Shown: positions 1-6,572, counted from the stretch's first letter. The stretch: DNA of 17,523 nucleotides from Gammaproteobacteria bacterium (GCA_015661095.1 JACVQI010000017.1:1-17523), one strand, 5' to 3'. The notes: a model not told the origin generated them from the letters alone. Translations and numbers: made by a program.

Positions 1-69
1 GATTGGTGACTCGTGATTCGAGATTGGTAATAATACCAGTCACCAATTACCAATTACCAATTACGAAAG
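1..69. repeat. Two-armed heptamer repeat array next to the secB stop
   Basis: The stretch is built from seven-base units. The left arm has TTGGTGA-type units (TTGGTGA, CTCGTGA, TTCGAGA, TTGGTAA). The right arm has TCACCAA, TTACCAA, TTACCAA and TTACGAA. The arms are imperfect inverted complements around a short TAATAATACC centre, and the inner stem is GATTGGT against ACCAGTC. It ends directly at the secB stop codon, so it forms the 3' flank of secB. No T-run typical of an intrinsic terminator follows. The array may start before the window. Confidence 0.8.
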
Positions 70-531
70 CTAATGCATTGATTTGTCTGACTCTGTTTGT
101 TTTATCTGCTGCAGATACAAAGCCTCGAAGTTCACCGGGGCCAGCAGTAACTGGGGGAAACCGCCGCGCATGACCAGATCAGCGATAACCTCCCGGGCGA
201 AGGGAAACAGGATATTGGTGCACACCGTTGCCAGCATGCGGCTCAAAACTTCATTGGGAAAACCGCTGATATGAAAGATGCCGGCCTGCTGAATCTCCGC
301 CAGGTAAACGATTTTATCCGCGAAACTCACGGTGACCGTCACCGATAAAACTACTTCGTGTGAATCGCTGCTGAGCCGGGTAACGCTGTTGGCGATATCC
401 ATATTAACCTTCGGATTCCATTGCTCCTTGAAGATCTGGGGCGAGTTGGGTGTTTCAAAAGAAATATCCTTCACATAGATTTTCTGGATCCCGAATTGAC
501 CTTGCTGTTCGTTTTCTGGTTGTTCTGCCAT
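70..531 (-). CDS. secB: Protein-export chaperone SecB
   Basis: SecB is the cytoplasmic homotetrameric chaperone that keeps precursor proteins unfolded and hands them to SecA at the Sec translocon. The 153-residue product has the usual SecB length. It carries the conserved core: an N-terminal segment reading IQKIYVKDISFETPNSP, a strand region ending in VSFADKIVYLAEIQQAGIF, and the segment NILFPFAREVIADLVMRGGFP. The acidic, flexible tail is short. The ATG start has a GGAT sequence six bases upstream. The gene lies 33 bases downstream of the rhodanese gene on the same strand and is probably co-transcribed with it. In enteric bacteria grxC lies between these two genes; here the gap is too small for it. 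A heptamer repeat follows the stop. Identification is secure. Confidence 0.97.
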   Translation of the reverse strand: MAEQPENEQQGQFGIQKIYVKDISFETPNSPQIFKEQWNPKVNMDIANSVTRLSSDSHEVVLSVTVTVSFADKIVYLAEIQQAGIFHISGFPNEVLSRMLATVCTNILFPFAREVIADLVMRGGFPQLLLAPVNFEALYLQQIKQTESDKSMH

Positions 532-564
532 AGTTATATCCGGGTAATTTCAATCAGACACTTG

Positions 565-990
565 TCATTCTTTCGTTAACGGCAGATTCGCCTGGCGCCA
601 GGAACCGAGGCCGCCTTTTAAGGCGTAAACCTGTTCAAGCCCATAGGCCCTAAGCGTGCGCACTACCCGGTCCGCCACATTGCCAAGCTCGCAATAAACG
701 ACGACCGGCTGTGTTTTATATTTCTCCAGATCTTTCCGTTTGGATGGTATTTCGGCGTCAGGAATATTCAGGGAACCAAGCACATGCCCTTTGTTGTAGT
801 CATTGTTGCTCCGCACATCCAGCACCACAGCGGAATCGTTGTTCATGAGTCTGGTCATCTCCATCGGCGACAGTTGTTTGACGCCACTCATGACGCTACC
901 GTACAGATTCCAGATCAACATCAGCGAAATGGCAACCAGCAGGGAAATCAGAACCAGATGGTTGCCGGCGAACTCAAACAATTGTTGCAT
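565..990 (-). CDS. yibN: Membrane-anchored rhodanese-like sulfurtransferase (YibN type)
   Basis: The 141-residue protein has one N-terminal transmembrane helix (about residues 11-30, LVLISLLVAISLMLIW) followed by a single rhodanese domain (about 38-138). The active-site loop is CELGNVADR, with the presumed persulfide-carrying Cys at residue 100. The upstream LDVRSNNDYNKGHVLGSLNIP segment is the standard rhodanese CH2-like motif. The family can carry sulfane sulfur; the substrate and partner of YibN-type proteins are not evident from sequence. It sits upstream of secB and divergent from gpmI, as yibN does in Escherichia coli. The start is ATG with no clear Shine-Dalgarno. The upstream spacer is almost entirely heptamer repeats, so its promoter must lie within or beyond them. 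Confidence 0.92.
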   Translation of the reverse strand: MQQLFEFAGNHLVLISLLVAISLMLIWNLYGSVMSGVKQLSPMEMTRLMNNDSAVVLDVRSNNDYNKGHVLGSLNIPDAEIPSKRKDLEKYKTQPVVVYCELGNVADRVVRTLRAYGLEQVYALKGGLGSWRQANLPLTKE

Positions 991-995
991 AAATA

Positions 996-1110
996 TCTAG
1001 TGATTCGTGATTGGTGATGGGTGATTGGCGATAATAATACCATTTACCATTAACTATTAACCAGTTACCATTTACCAATTACGAATTACGATTTCGAATT
1101 ACCAGAGACC
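996..1110. repeat. Two-armed heptamer repeat array between rhodanese gene and gpmI
   Basis: This fills nearly the whole divergent spacer. The left arm runs in exact seven-base steps: TGATTCG, TGATTGG, TGATGGG, TGATTGG, CGATAAT. The right arm continues AATACCA, TTTACCA, TTAACTA, TTAACCA, GTTACCA, TTTACCA, ATTACGA, ATTACGA, then a six-base unit, then ATTACCA. The arms face each other as imperfect inverted repeats, and the central TAATAATACCA is shared with the array at 1-69. Any promoter of the two divergent genes must lie here or inside a neighbouring gene. Confidence 0.85.
1034..1042 (-). promoter_or_regulatory. Possible extended -10 for the rhodanese-secB unit
   Basis: On the minus strand this reads TGG TATTAT, an extended -10 (TGn plus a five-of-six match to TATAAT), about 44 bases before the rhodanese start codon. 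No convincing -35 is present. It falls at the centre of the heptamer array, so repeat structure alone could explain the match. This is inference. Confidence 0.25.
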
Positions 1111-1118
1111 CATTACAC

Positions 1119-2708
1119 GTGCAGTTAACACACAGACCCTTCATCCTCATCGTTCTTGATGGCTTTGGTTATTCGGAACGGTCTGAATACAACGCCATCC
1201 AGGCCGCTCGCAAACCGACCTGGGATCGACTGTGGCGGGAATATCCACATGCGCTCATTAACGCCTCGGGGACACACGTCGGGCTGCCCGGCGAGCAAAT
1301 GGGCAATTCCGAAGTTGGCCACATGAATATCGGCTCCGGCCGGATCGTCAGGCAGGAATTTTCCCGCATCAGTGCAGCCATCGAAGATGGTTCGTTCTTC
1401 CATAATGAAGTCCTGGTCTCGACCTGCGCGGCGGTCGCCAGGACTGGCAAGGCCATACACATACTGGGTTTGTTGTCGGACGGCGGTGTGCACAGCCATC
1501 AGGATCATATTAACGCCCTCATCCAGATGGCGCACAGCACCGGTGTGAAAAATATATATCTGCATGCCTTTCTGGATGGCCGGGATACACCACCGCAAAG
1601 CGCCGGGCAATATATCGATCGGGTAGAACGGCAGTTCTCCGTCCTCGGCCATGGCCGTATCGCCAGCATCACCGGGCGCTACTACGCGATGGATCGGAAC
1701 AATAACTGGGACCGCGTGGCCACCGCCTACCAGTTGCTCAGCCAGGGAATCGGTCAGTACCGATCTCCCAGCGCCAGGGAGGCACTGGCCGCCGCCTATG
1801 CGCGTAAGGAAACGGATGAGTTCGTCAAACCGACCGCCATCGTTCCACCCGGAGCTGAAGCGCTACAGGTGGCCGATGGGGATGCCATCATTTTCGCGAA
1901 TTTCCGCGCCGATCGCGCCCGCCAATTATCCATGGCCTTTACCGAGCGTAACTTCGATCGTTTCCCGCGCGGCCGCGTACCGATGCTGCAGAACTTTATC
2001 AGCCTGACCGAATACAAGGCCGAATTTACCTTCCCGGCGGCATACCCGCCGGAGAAATTTCGCAATGTCCTGGGCGCATATCTGGCGAAACACGGACTGC
2101 GACAATTGCGGATTGCCGAGACGGAAAAATACGCCCATGTAACTTTCTTTTTCAATGGCGGCGAGGAAACCGTATTCGAGGGCGAAGATCGGATCCTGGT
2201 GCCATCGCCGGCCGTACCAACTTACGATCTGAAACCGGAGATGAGTGCTTTCGAGGTGACGGATAAATTGACCGAGGCAATCGAAAGCGGCAAATACGAT
2301 GTCATTATCAGTAATTTCGCCAACGCCGACATGGTCGGGCATACCGGCGATTTCGATGCCGCGGTCAAGGCCATCGAAGCCCTCGATCAATGCCTGGACC
2401 GGATCACCACCTGCTGTCTCGCGGCCGGCGGCGAGTTGCTGATCACCTCCGATCACGGCAACGCCGAAAAGATGCGGGAATTTATCGGCACAGCGAAGGA
2501 GGAGCGGCATACAGCTCACACCAGCAACCTGGTGCCGTTCCTGTACATCGGCCGCCCCGCCGTAGCCGCCGTTGAACCCGGCGCCCTGTGCGACATCGCA
2601 CCGACGCTGTTATATCTGATGGGGCTGGAACTGCCGCGGGAAATGACCGGCAAATCCCTGGTGACCCTGACGGCGCACGTGAAACAGGCGCGAGGAGTCA
2701 GGAGTTAG
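1119..2708 (+). CDS. gpmI: 2,3-bisphosphoglycerate-independent phosphoglycerate mutase
   Basis: GpmI is the cytoplasmic manganese-dependent glycolytic enzyme that interconverts 3- and 2-phosphoglycerate. The 529-residue product shows the alkaline-phosphatase-superfamily metal site: VLDGFG with Asp14, and GNSEVGHMN with the catalytic Ser64. It also has the mutase signatures HAFLDGRDTPP and GRYYAMDRN, and a C-terminal TSDHGNAEKM metal motif. The start is GTG. Alignment from memory with the enteric protein (start near ...PMVLVVLDGYG) supports this start, although the Shine-Dalgarno is poor (an AGAG eleven bases upstream). The C-terminus is about 15 residues longer than the enteric enzyme. Its last residues (GVRS) and stop codon are encoded by heptamer repeat units that run on into the envC start. 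It heads the gpmI-envC-ctpA-deacetylase series. Confidence 0.97.
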   Translation: MQLTHRPFILIVLDGFGYSERSEYNAIQAARKPTWDRLWREYPHALINASGTHVGLPGEQMGNSEVGHMNIGSGRIVRQEFSRISAAIEDGSFFHNEVLVSTCAAVARTGKAIHILGLLSDGGVHSHQDHINALIQMAHSTGVKNIYLHAFLDGRDTPPQSAGQYIDRVERQFSVLGHGRIASITGRYYAMDRNNNWDRVATAYQLLSQGIGQYRSPSAREALAAAYARKETDEFVKPTAIVPPGAEALQVADGDAIIFANFRADRARQLSMAFTERNFDRFPRGRVPMLQNFISLTEYKAEFTFPAAYPPEKFRNVLGAYLAKHGLRQLRIAETEKYAHVTFFFNGGEETVFEGEDRILVPSPAVPTYDLKPEMSAFEVTDKLTEAIESGKYDVIISNFANADMVGHTGDFDAAVKAIEALDQCLDRITTCCLAAGGELLITSDHGNAEKMREFIGTAKEERHTAHTSNLVPFLYIGRPAVAAVEPGALCDIAPTLLYLMGLELPREMTGKSLVTLTAHVKQARGVRS

Positions 2709-2714
2709 GAGTTG
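2694..2714 (+). repeat. Three heptamers forming the gpmI end and envC start
   Basis: Three consecutive units, GGAGTCA, GGAGTTA and GGAGTTG, cover the junction. The TAG stop of gpmI is at 2706-2708. The middle unit's GGAG (2701-2704) lies seven bases before the TTG start of envC at 2712-2714, which is good Shine-Dalgarno spacing. So the repeat supplies coding sequence, a stop, a ribosome binding site and a start codon. Only the G-rich arm is present; there is no facing arm nearby. Confidence 0.75.
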
Positions 2715-3866
2715 CGTACTTCAAAGACAGAAGGTTTCTGCCGCGCATTCCTGATCTACCTTTGCTGCATCGTTATCGCCTTCGCCGAAGAAGACAACGC
2801 CCAAAAAGCCGCCGAACTGGAGACACTGCGCACCCGCATCAAGGATGTCGAATCGAATATCCAGGCCGCCCGTTCTGAAACCGACCAGATATACAAGGAT
2901 TTGCAGGACAACGAGGTCGCAGCGGCCGCCGTTTCACAGAAACTGGCGGATATCGATAAAGACATCAACAACAGCGTCCAGTCCCTCGCGGAACTGAATG
3001 TCAAACAGTCCGCCATGCAGGCCACCCTGGGTGAAGAGCGGAAGTACCTGGCACAGCAGATCCGTGCCGCCTACAAGATGGGTAAAAATGACTACCTGAA
3101 ACTGCTGTTGAATCAGGAAGACCCGGCGCGGATAGGCCGCATGCTTGCGTATTACGATTACTTTAACAAAGCCCGCGCACTGCGCATTAATCAGGTTCAG
3201 GAAACACTGGCGGGAATCAGCCTGCTCGAGCGGCAAATACAGACGGAAAAGGCGGCACTGGATCAACTGCGCGCCGAACAACTGGTAAAGCTGGAAGAAT
3301 ATACTTCCCACCGCATTTCGAGGCAGGGCATCATCATCCGGCTGGAAAATTTCATCGCGGAACAGGACAAACAACTGCATACCCTGCAACTTGACGAACA
3401 GGAACTGGCGGAACTGGTCAGCCGGCTGGAACAGCCCGAATCGATAGTGCAAACCTTCGAGGATATTCCACCGTTCAATAAGCTTAAGGGAAAACTGGCC
3501 TGGCCCGTAAAAGGTGAACTGAAGAGTCGCTTTGGCGGGCTGCGCAAGGGCGGCAAACTCAAATGGCAGGGTGTCAGCATCGCCGCGGCCAGTGGCAACG
3601 ACGTCGAGGCCGTCAGTCCCGGCCGGGTAATCTTCGCCGACTGGTTCAGAAACATGGGCCTGTTGCTCATCATCGATCACGGCGGAGGCTACATGAGCCT
3701 GTATGGTCATAATGAAAGGCTGCTGAAAAAGGTCGGCGACTGGGTCGGCGAACGGGAGGCTATCGCCAAGGTCGGCGACACTGGCGGACAACAACAACCC
3801 AATTTGTATTTCGAGATCAGGCATAGCGGCAACCCCCAGGATCCCGGACTCTGGTGCAAAACCTGA
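2712..3866 (+). CDS. envC: Murein hydrolase activator EnvC (LytM-domain protein)
   Basis: EnvC is a periplasmic septal protein that binds and activates N-acetylmuramyl-L-alanine amidases during daughter-cell separation, under FtsEX control. The 384-residue product has a signal peptide (about 1-25, ending AFA before EED), a long coiled coil (about 30-245) and a C-terminal LytM/M23 domain (about 260-384). The M23 zinc site is degenerate. The usual HxxxD is W285-QGV-S289, and the usual HxH is N364-L-Y366; His333 in LYGHN remains. That pattern fits a non-catalytic activator. The start is TTG, chosen because a GGAG seven bases upstream is well placed and a signal peptide follows at once. It begins three bases after the gpmI stop, the same neighbour as in enteric bacteria. 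Confidence 0.95.
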   Translation: MRTSKTEGFCRAFLIYLCCIVIAFAEEDNAQKAAELETLRTRIKDVESNIQAARSETDQIYKDLQDNEVAAAAVSQKLADIDKDINNSVQSLAELNVKQSAMQATLGEERKYLAQQIRAAYKMGKNDYLKLLLNQEDPARIGRMLAYYDYFNKARALRINQVQETLAGISLLERQIQTEKAALDQLRAEQLVKLEEYTSHRISRQGIIIRLENFIAEQDKQLHTLQLDEQELAELVSRLEQPESIVQTFEDIPPFNKLKGKLAWPVKGELKSRFGGLRKGGKLKWQGVSIAAASGNDVEAVSPGRVIFADWFRNMGLLLIIDHGGGYMSLYGHNERLLKKVGDWVGEREAIAKVGDTGGQQQPNLYFEIRHSGNPQDPGLWCKT

Positions 3867-3913
3867 CCGGCGCAGGCGGCTTGTCACGCCCTGCCATGCG
3901 CATGTATGCTTGT

Positions 3914-3938
3914 ATTCAATTCTTGTTAGCAATTGAAT
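3914..3938 (+). promoter_or_regulatory. Perfect 8-bp inverted repeat upstream of ctpA
   Basis: ATTCAATT and AATTGAAT face each other across a nine-base loop, about 57 bases before the ctpA start in the 128-base envC-ctpA gap. Candidate promoter elements surround it: TTGTCA (3881-3886) with TATGCT (3905-3910) at an 18-base spacing, or TTGTTA (3924-3929) with TATAAG (3949-3954) at 19. It could be an operator or an RNA hairpin. No T-run follows, so it is not a classic terminator. The regulator is unknown. Confidence 0.35.
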
Positions 3939-3984
3939 TAGTCCTGAGTATAAGAGTCATAATTCGACAACTTTCGGTCTCGAT

Positions 3985-3988
3985 GGAG
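3985..3988 (+). promoter_or_regulatory. Ribosome binding site deciding the ctpA start
   Basis: A GGAG lies six bases before the ATG at 3995. It favours this start over an in-frame ATG at 3983, which overlaps the site, and over an in-frame ATG at 3854 inside the envC end. The protein read from 3995 begins with a normal signal peptide. Confidence 0.7.
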
Positions 3989-3994
3989 TTCAAA

Positions 3995-5353
3995 ATGAAT
4001 CGTTGTTTACGTTTTTCATTAGTGCTGTCGCCGTTACTTTTAGTCGGCTATCAACCTGTTTTTGCACAGGAAACCACGGAAATACCCGAAGTTGTCGAAG
4101 AACAGAGCCAGGAACAGGTACCGGTACCGGCCGAGGAATTACCTCTGGATGAAATCCGGACGTTTACTGAGGTCTTCGCCAAGGTCAAAAACGATTACGT
4201 CGAAGGGGTCAACGATCGCAAACTACTGGAAAATGCGATCCGTGGCATGCTGGAAGGACTCGATCCGCATTCGGCCTACCTGGATAAGGAAGCCTTTCTG
4301 GAATTACAGGAAGGTACGTCCGGTGAATTTGGCGGACTGGGCATAGAGGTAGGCGTAGAAGATGGTTTCGTCAAGGTCATCGCCCCCATTGATGATACGC
4401 CAGCGCACCGGGCCGGCATCAAGTCGGGCGATCTGATCATCCGTATCGATGACACACCGGTCAAAGGCCTGCCCCTGAACGATGCGGTGAGTATGATGCG
4501 CGGCAAACCCGGATCGGAAATCCGCCTGACCATTATCCGCACCGATGAAGACAAACCGCTCAATATCGTGGTAGTCCGGGATATCATCAAGGTCAAGAGC
4601 GTGCGGAGCAAGGTGCTCGAACCGGGCTTCGGCTATCTGCGCGTGACCCATTTTCAAACCCACACGCCGGATGATGTACGCGAAGAGCTGAAAAAGTTTA
4701 CTGCGGATGCCGGTAAACCGCTCAAGGGACTGGTGCTGGATTTACGCAACAATCCGGGCGGCATCCTGAGTGCCGCGGTAGACATCTCCGATTTTTTCCT
4801 GGAACAAGGCCTGATCGTCTATACCGAAGGCCGGGTCAACGACGCGAAACTTAAGTATAACGCCAAACCCGAGGATTTAATCAACAAAGCCCCGATAATC
4901 GTACTCGTCAACGAAGGTTCGGCATCCGCCTCAGAGATCGTCGCCGGAGCCTTGCAGGATCACAAACGCGCGATCATCATGGGGCAACAGACCTTCGGCA
5001 AGGGCTCGGTACAAACCATATTGCCGATGCCGAACGACGCCGCACTGAAACTGACTACGGCGCGATACTTCACGCCTTCGGGCCGTTCCATACAGGCCTC
5101 CGGGATTACGCCCGACATCACCATCGACAAACTCAAGGTGGAGACACTCGACGAAAATCAGGATATCGTCAAGGAATCAAATCTCAGCGGGCATCTGATT
5201 AACGATGTCACCACGACGGATACACCGAACGCAGCAACGCCATCTGATAATTCGGACAATTCAACCGAGTCGCTATCGGCCACGGATTACGAATTATACG
5301 AAGCACTGAATGTTTTAAAGGGATTGGCATTACTCCAGAAAAACGCGGGATAG
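3995..5353 (+). CDS. ctpA: Carboxy-terminal processing protease (S41 family)
   Basis: This is a periplasmic or envelope-associated Ser-Lys protease of the CtpA/Prc family, which trims or degrades proteins from their C-termini. From the start at 3995 it has 452 residues: a signal peptide (about 1-24, ending VFA before QE), an acidic linker, a PDZ domain (about 115-185, including GIKSGDLIIRIDDTPVKG) and the S41 protease core. The catalytic dyad is Ser311 in NEGSASASEI and Lys336 in TFGKGSVQ, spaced 25 residues apart as in Prc. A Ser/Thr/Asn-rich linker precedes a short C-terminal helix. At this size it resembles CtpA, not the much longer enteric Prc. It lies between envC and the YibQ-like gene, where enteric bacteria have no gene, which suggests an envelope or cell-wall role. 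It may have its own promoter in the 128-base gap before it. Confidence 0.95.
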   Translation: MNRCLRFSLVLSPLLLVGYQPVFAQETTEIPEVVEEQSQEQVPVPAEELPLDEIRTFTEVFAKVKNDYVEGVNDRKLLENAIRGMLEGLDPHSAYLDKEAFLELQEGTSGEFGGLGIEVGVEDGFVKVIAPIDDTPAHRAGIKSGDLIIRIDDTPVKGLPLNDAVSMMRGKPGSEIRLTIIRTDEDKPLNIVVVRDIIKVKSVRSKVLEPGFGYLRVTHFQTHTPDDVREELKKFTADAGKPLKGLVLDLRNNPGGILSAAVDISDFFLEQGLIVYTEGRVNDAKLKYNAKPEDLINKAPIIVLVNEGSASASEIVAGALQDHKRAIIMGQQTFGKGSVQTILPMPNDAALKLTTARYFTPSGRSIQASGITPDITIDKLKVETLDENQDIVKESNLSGHLINDVTTTDTPNAATPSDNSDNSTESLSATDYELYEALNVLKGLALLQKNAG

Positions 5354-5433
5354 CTCTGTTATCGCGATCCGGCCATAGATCCGGTTGCCAAATGGTGGGA
5401 TGAGTAAATAATGCATACCTGCATTTCGAAATC

Positions 5434-5454
5434 CCTTCTCCCTCCGGGAGAAGG
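5434..5454. repeat. REP-like palindrome after ctpA
   Basis: CCTTCTCCC and GGGAGAAGG form a perfect nine-base stem around a TCC loop. The following GTTAGGATGAGG (5454-5465) can pair, with mismatches and wobbles, to CCTCACCCCAAC further on (about 5488-5499). That layout is typical of widespread REP-type intergenic palindromes in gammaproteobacteria. It lies 80 bases after the ctpA stop. Its right arm contains the only Shine-Dalgarno-like sequence before the ATG at 5460. Confidence 0.7.
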
Positions 5455-5459
5455 TTAGG

Positions 5460-6434
5460 ATGAGGACAATTTTCACCACTCATACCCTCACCCCAACCCT
5501 CTCGACTCCGGTTCCGGACTTCGTCCTACCTCCTCCATCCCTGGAGTCGTCCCGGAGGGAGACGACTGCAAGGATGCAGTCGGTTGAAAATGTAGGGAAC
5601 AGATTTTCCAGGGAGGTAATTCATACTCCCCTTCCTGCGTTGGGCTCAATATCCTTGATCGCCTGCTTCATCATTATACTAATCTTTTTATTACCACGGC
5701 CCGCTGCTGCTGATCAACCAACACCCACTCCGGAAATCAGCATCATCATCGATGACATCGGCTACCGCATGCACGACGATATGCGGGCGATAGCGATCCC
5801 CGGCGCCCTGGCCTACGCCATCATGCCCCACTCCCCTCACGCGCTAAAAATGTCTCACCTCGCCAGTCAAAACGGCAAGCTGGTGTTACTACACCTGCCG
5901 ATGGAAGCCATAATGCAGGAAAAAAACCGCTTTCTTGGTCCCGGCGCCCTGTGGCTGGGTATGACCAGGGAACAGTTTATGCTCACCCTGAACATCGATC
6001 TCAATTCCCTGCCCGAAGCGGTTGGCGTCAATAATCATGAAGGCAGTCTGCTGACCCGCCATCCCGGCCACATGGCATGGCTGATGGATGGCCTGAAACA
6101 AAACCAGAAATTTTTCATCGACAGTCTCACCAGTGAACAAAGTGTCGCCGGCAGAATAGCCATGGAGAAAAGTGTCCCCTATCTGAAACGTGATGTGTTT
6201 CTGGACAATGAACAGAACCAGGCCTATATCGAATCGCAATTCATGGAATTAGTCCGTGTGGCGAGGACCAATGGCAAAGCCATCGGCATCGGCCACCCGC
6301 ATCCCGAAACCATCCAGGTGCTGAGCAGGGAATTACAGGAACTCGATCGATATGGTGTGGTGCTGGTCAGCCTGATTGACTTAATGCAGCCCGGAACTGA
6401 GACAGATGTGCTCCCGGTGCGGCTGGCGAAATGA
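5460..6434 (+). CDS. yibQ: Divergent polysaccharide deacetylase family protein (YibQ-like)
   Basis: The family (DUF610) has a NodB-like fold and is predicted to be secreted; its substrate is not established. Numbered from the ATG at 5460, the features are a hydrophobic signal or anchor segment at about 62-78 followed by PAAADQ, then the domain from about 92. Key motifs are IIIDDIG (Asp98-Asp99), LLHLPM (His145), GVNNHEGS (191-196), FFIDSLTS (Asp221) and IGHPHPET (His279, His281). It ends the gpmI-envC-ctpA series, as yibQ follows envC in enteric bacteria. The start is uncertain. The ATG at 5460 has a GGAG nine bases and an AAGG five bases upstream but gives about 60 residues before the anchor. 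The in-frame ATG at 5574 gives a shorter leader. Both lie in repeat sequence, so the first 60 or so residues are repeat-derived if translated. Confidence 0.88.
   Translation: MRTIFTTHTLTPTLSTPVPDFVLPPPSLESSRRETTARMQSVENVGNRFSREVIHTPLPALGSISLIACFIIILIFLLPRPAAADQPTPTPEISIIIDDIGYRMHDDMRAIAIPGALAYAIMPHSPHALKMSHLASQNGKLVLLHLPMEAIMQEKNRFLGPGALWLGMTREQFMLTLNIDLNSLPEAVGVNNHEGSLLTRHPGHMAWLMDGLKQNQKFFIDSLTSEQSVAGRIAMEKSVPYLKRDVFLDNEQNQAYIESQFMELVRVARTNGKAIGIGHPHPETIQVLSRELQELDRYGVVLVSLIDLMQPGTETDVLPVRLAK
5538..5614. repeat. Multi-hairpin repeat element inside the deacetylase leader
   Basis: TCCCTGGA (5538-5545) and TCCAGGGA (5607-5614) are perfect inverted ends. Between them are AGTCGTC facing GACGACT (5546-5568), a perfect seven-base hairpin GACTGCA / TGCAGTC with loop AGGA (5564-5581), and a short AAAAT / ATTTT pair (about 5587-5606). 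The first two inner hairpins share bases and cannot form together. The ATG at 5574 lies at the loop and stem of the second. It looks like a mobile palindromic element; its family was not identified. Confidence 0.6.
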
Positions 6435-6452
6435 GCACGGAAGTAATCGGTA

Positions 6453-6561
6453 AGGTGTCAGGGGTGAGGTGAGAAATATTCCAAATCCTTTGCATTTCAC
6501 TCCTCACCCCTCACCCCTCACCCCTCACGGTTTCACCCCTCACTCCTCGCCCCTCACTCGG
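6453..6561. repeat. Two-armed heptamer repeat array between convergent genes
   Basis: The left arm is GGTGTCA, GGGGTGA, GGTGAGA. The right arm runs TCCTCAC, CCCTCAC, CCCTCAC, CCCTCAC, an eight-base GGTTTCAC, CCCTCAC, TCCTCGC, CCCTCAC. The arms pair as an imperfect inverted repeat (GGGGTGAGGTGAGAAAT against ATTTCACTCCTCACCCC). It fills most of the 138 bases between the 3' ends of the deacetylase gene and ubiB and could act as a two-way transcription boundary. There is no T-run. Confidence 0.85.
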
Positions 6562-6572
6562 TCCTCTCTCCA

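Noticed and set aside
1..1110. Heptamer arrays as a CRISPR array
   Set aside because: The units are only seven bases, directly adjacent with no spacers, and form facing arms; no cas genes are present.
1926..2519. 197-residue minus-strand frame antisense to gpmI
   Set aside because: It is fully inside gpmI, with no family match.
2934..3932. 332-residue minus-strand frame antisense to envC
   Set aside because: It lies almost entirely opposite a secure envC and shows no recognisable domain or ribosome binding site.
3854..3994. Upstream extension of the ctpA frame into envC
   Set aside because: It would add 47 residues before a normal signal peptide; GGAG at 3985 supports the start at 3995.
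6453..6561. Intrinsic terminator
   Set aside because: The arms could fold, but there is no T-run after the stem on either strand, so I list it only as a repeat.
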